A stretch of DNA of 64,000 nucleotides. Origin: Streptomyces sp. NBC_01485. Its GTDB lineage: Bacteria > Actinomycetota > Actinomycetes > Streptomycetales > Streptomycetaceae. Positions 62,226 to 64,000 of the stretch are shown one piece after another (within the stretch, counting starts at the first letter, position 1; each line of letters starts with the position of its first letter). The stretch is from positions 8,370,001 through 8,434,000 of the forward strand of contig NZ_CP109435.1 in assembly GCF_036227125.1 (NCBI RefSeq). The letters run 5' to 3'. Made by a program: the position numbers and the translations under genes. Under the pieces are notes generated by a model. That model did not search any database and was not told the origin of the DNA. It saw only the letters and a list, made by a program, of their open reading frames with translations.

Positions 62226-64000
<1,775 letters not shown>

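Overview
The window is high-GC actinobacterial DNA typical of a Streptomyces chromosome. Third codon positions are almost all G or C, GTG starts are common, genes often overlap as ATGA/GTGA, and families are Streptomyces-typical: monomeric isocitrate dehydrogenase, DUF574 methyltransferase, SCO0930-type lipoprotein, RmdA-type c-di-GMP enzyme, Rpf/LysM/M23 muralysin and RsbU/SpoIIE phosphatases with C-terminal HATPase. No rRNA, tRNA, CRISPR array, transposase or prophage module was seen. Names and synteny remarks rest on recognising motifs by eye, not on database searches.

Layout. 1-5.8 kb: a partial gene, an ABM-domain monooxygenase, and a minus-strand run of a PAS-PAS-GAF-PP2C-HATPase phosphatase, a 51-residue micro-ORF and a zinc dehydrogenase, then an N-formylglutamate amidohydrolase. 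5.8-15 kb: DUF5713, monomeric IDH, secreted M1 peptidase, MscS channel, a flippase-like membrane protein and an ABC exporter behind a near-perfect SoxR operator. 15-19.2 kb: the most unusual locus, a two-gene operon of a cytoplasmic trypsin-like protease fused to an endonuclease I-type nuclease, followed by a cytoplasmic subtilase. 19.6-23.4 kb: panD, GNAT, a proline-rich peptide, an Rpf-LysM-M23 cell-wall enzyme and a DMT transporter. 23.6-30 kb: FhuF-like protein, GlgA/GlgM and GlgC (alpha-glucan synthesis), a wax ester/triacylglycerol synthase and a zinc-finger SDR. 30-34 kb: SDR, HD-like protein carrying a 40-bp perfect palindrome, a 57-residue protein with a long leader, and an amidase. 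33.4-37.3 kb: a FadR/GntR regulator divergent from four ATGA-coupled genes that look like L-fucose/6-deoxysugar oxidation.

37-49.9 kb: lipase maturation factor-like protein, second RsbU-type phosphatase, Fpg/Nei glycosylase, an ECF sigma factor/unknown/zinc anti-sigma run, CapA-like lipoprotein, LysX (lysyl-tRNA synthetase plus lysylphosphatidylglycerol synthase) and a polysaccharide deacetylase. 49.8-55 kb: class F sortase, two similar small surface proteins, DUF4239 membrane protein, a proline/threonine-rich surface protein and an SCO0930-type lipoprotein. 55-64 kb: DUF574 methyltransferase, RmdA-type GGDEF-EAL enzyme and an NTF2-like protein in one coupled operon, a LysR/NmrA divergent pair, and a LysR regulator divergent from sdhC-sdhA, the latter running off the end.

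Themes are stress and surface biology: redox-triggered efflux, phosphatase/sigma control, c-di-GMP turnover, cell-wall remodelling and carbon storage. The best candidate for an undescribed system is the protease-nuclease plus subtilase operon, which looks like a proteolytically controlled nuclease effector module. Its function is inference only.
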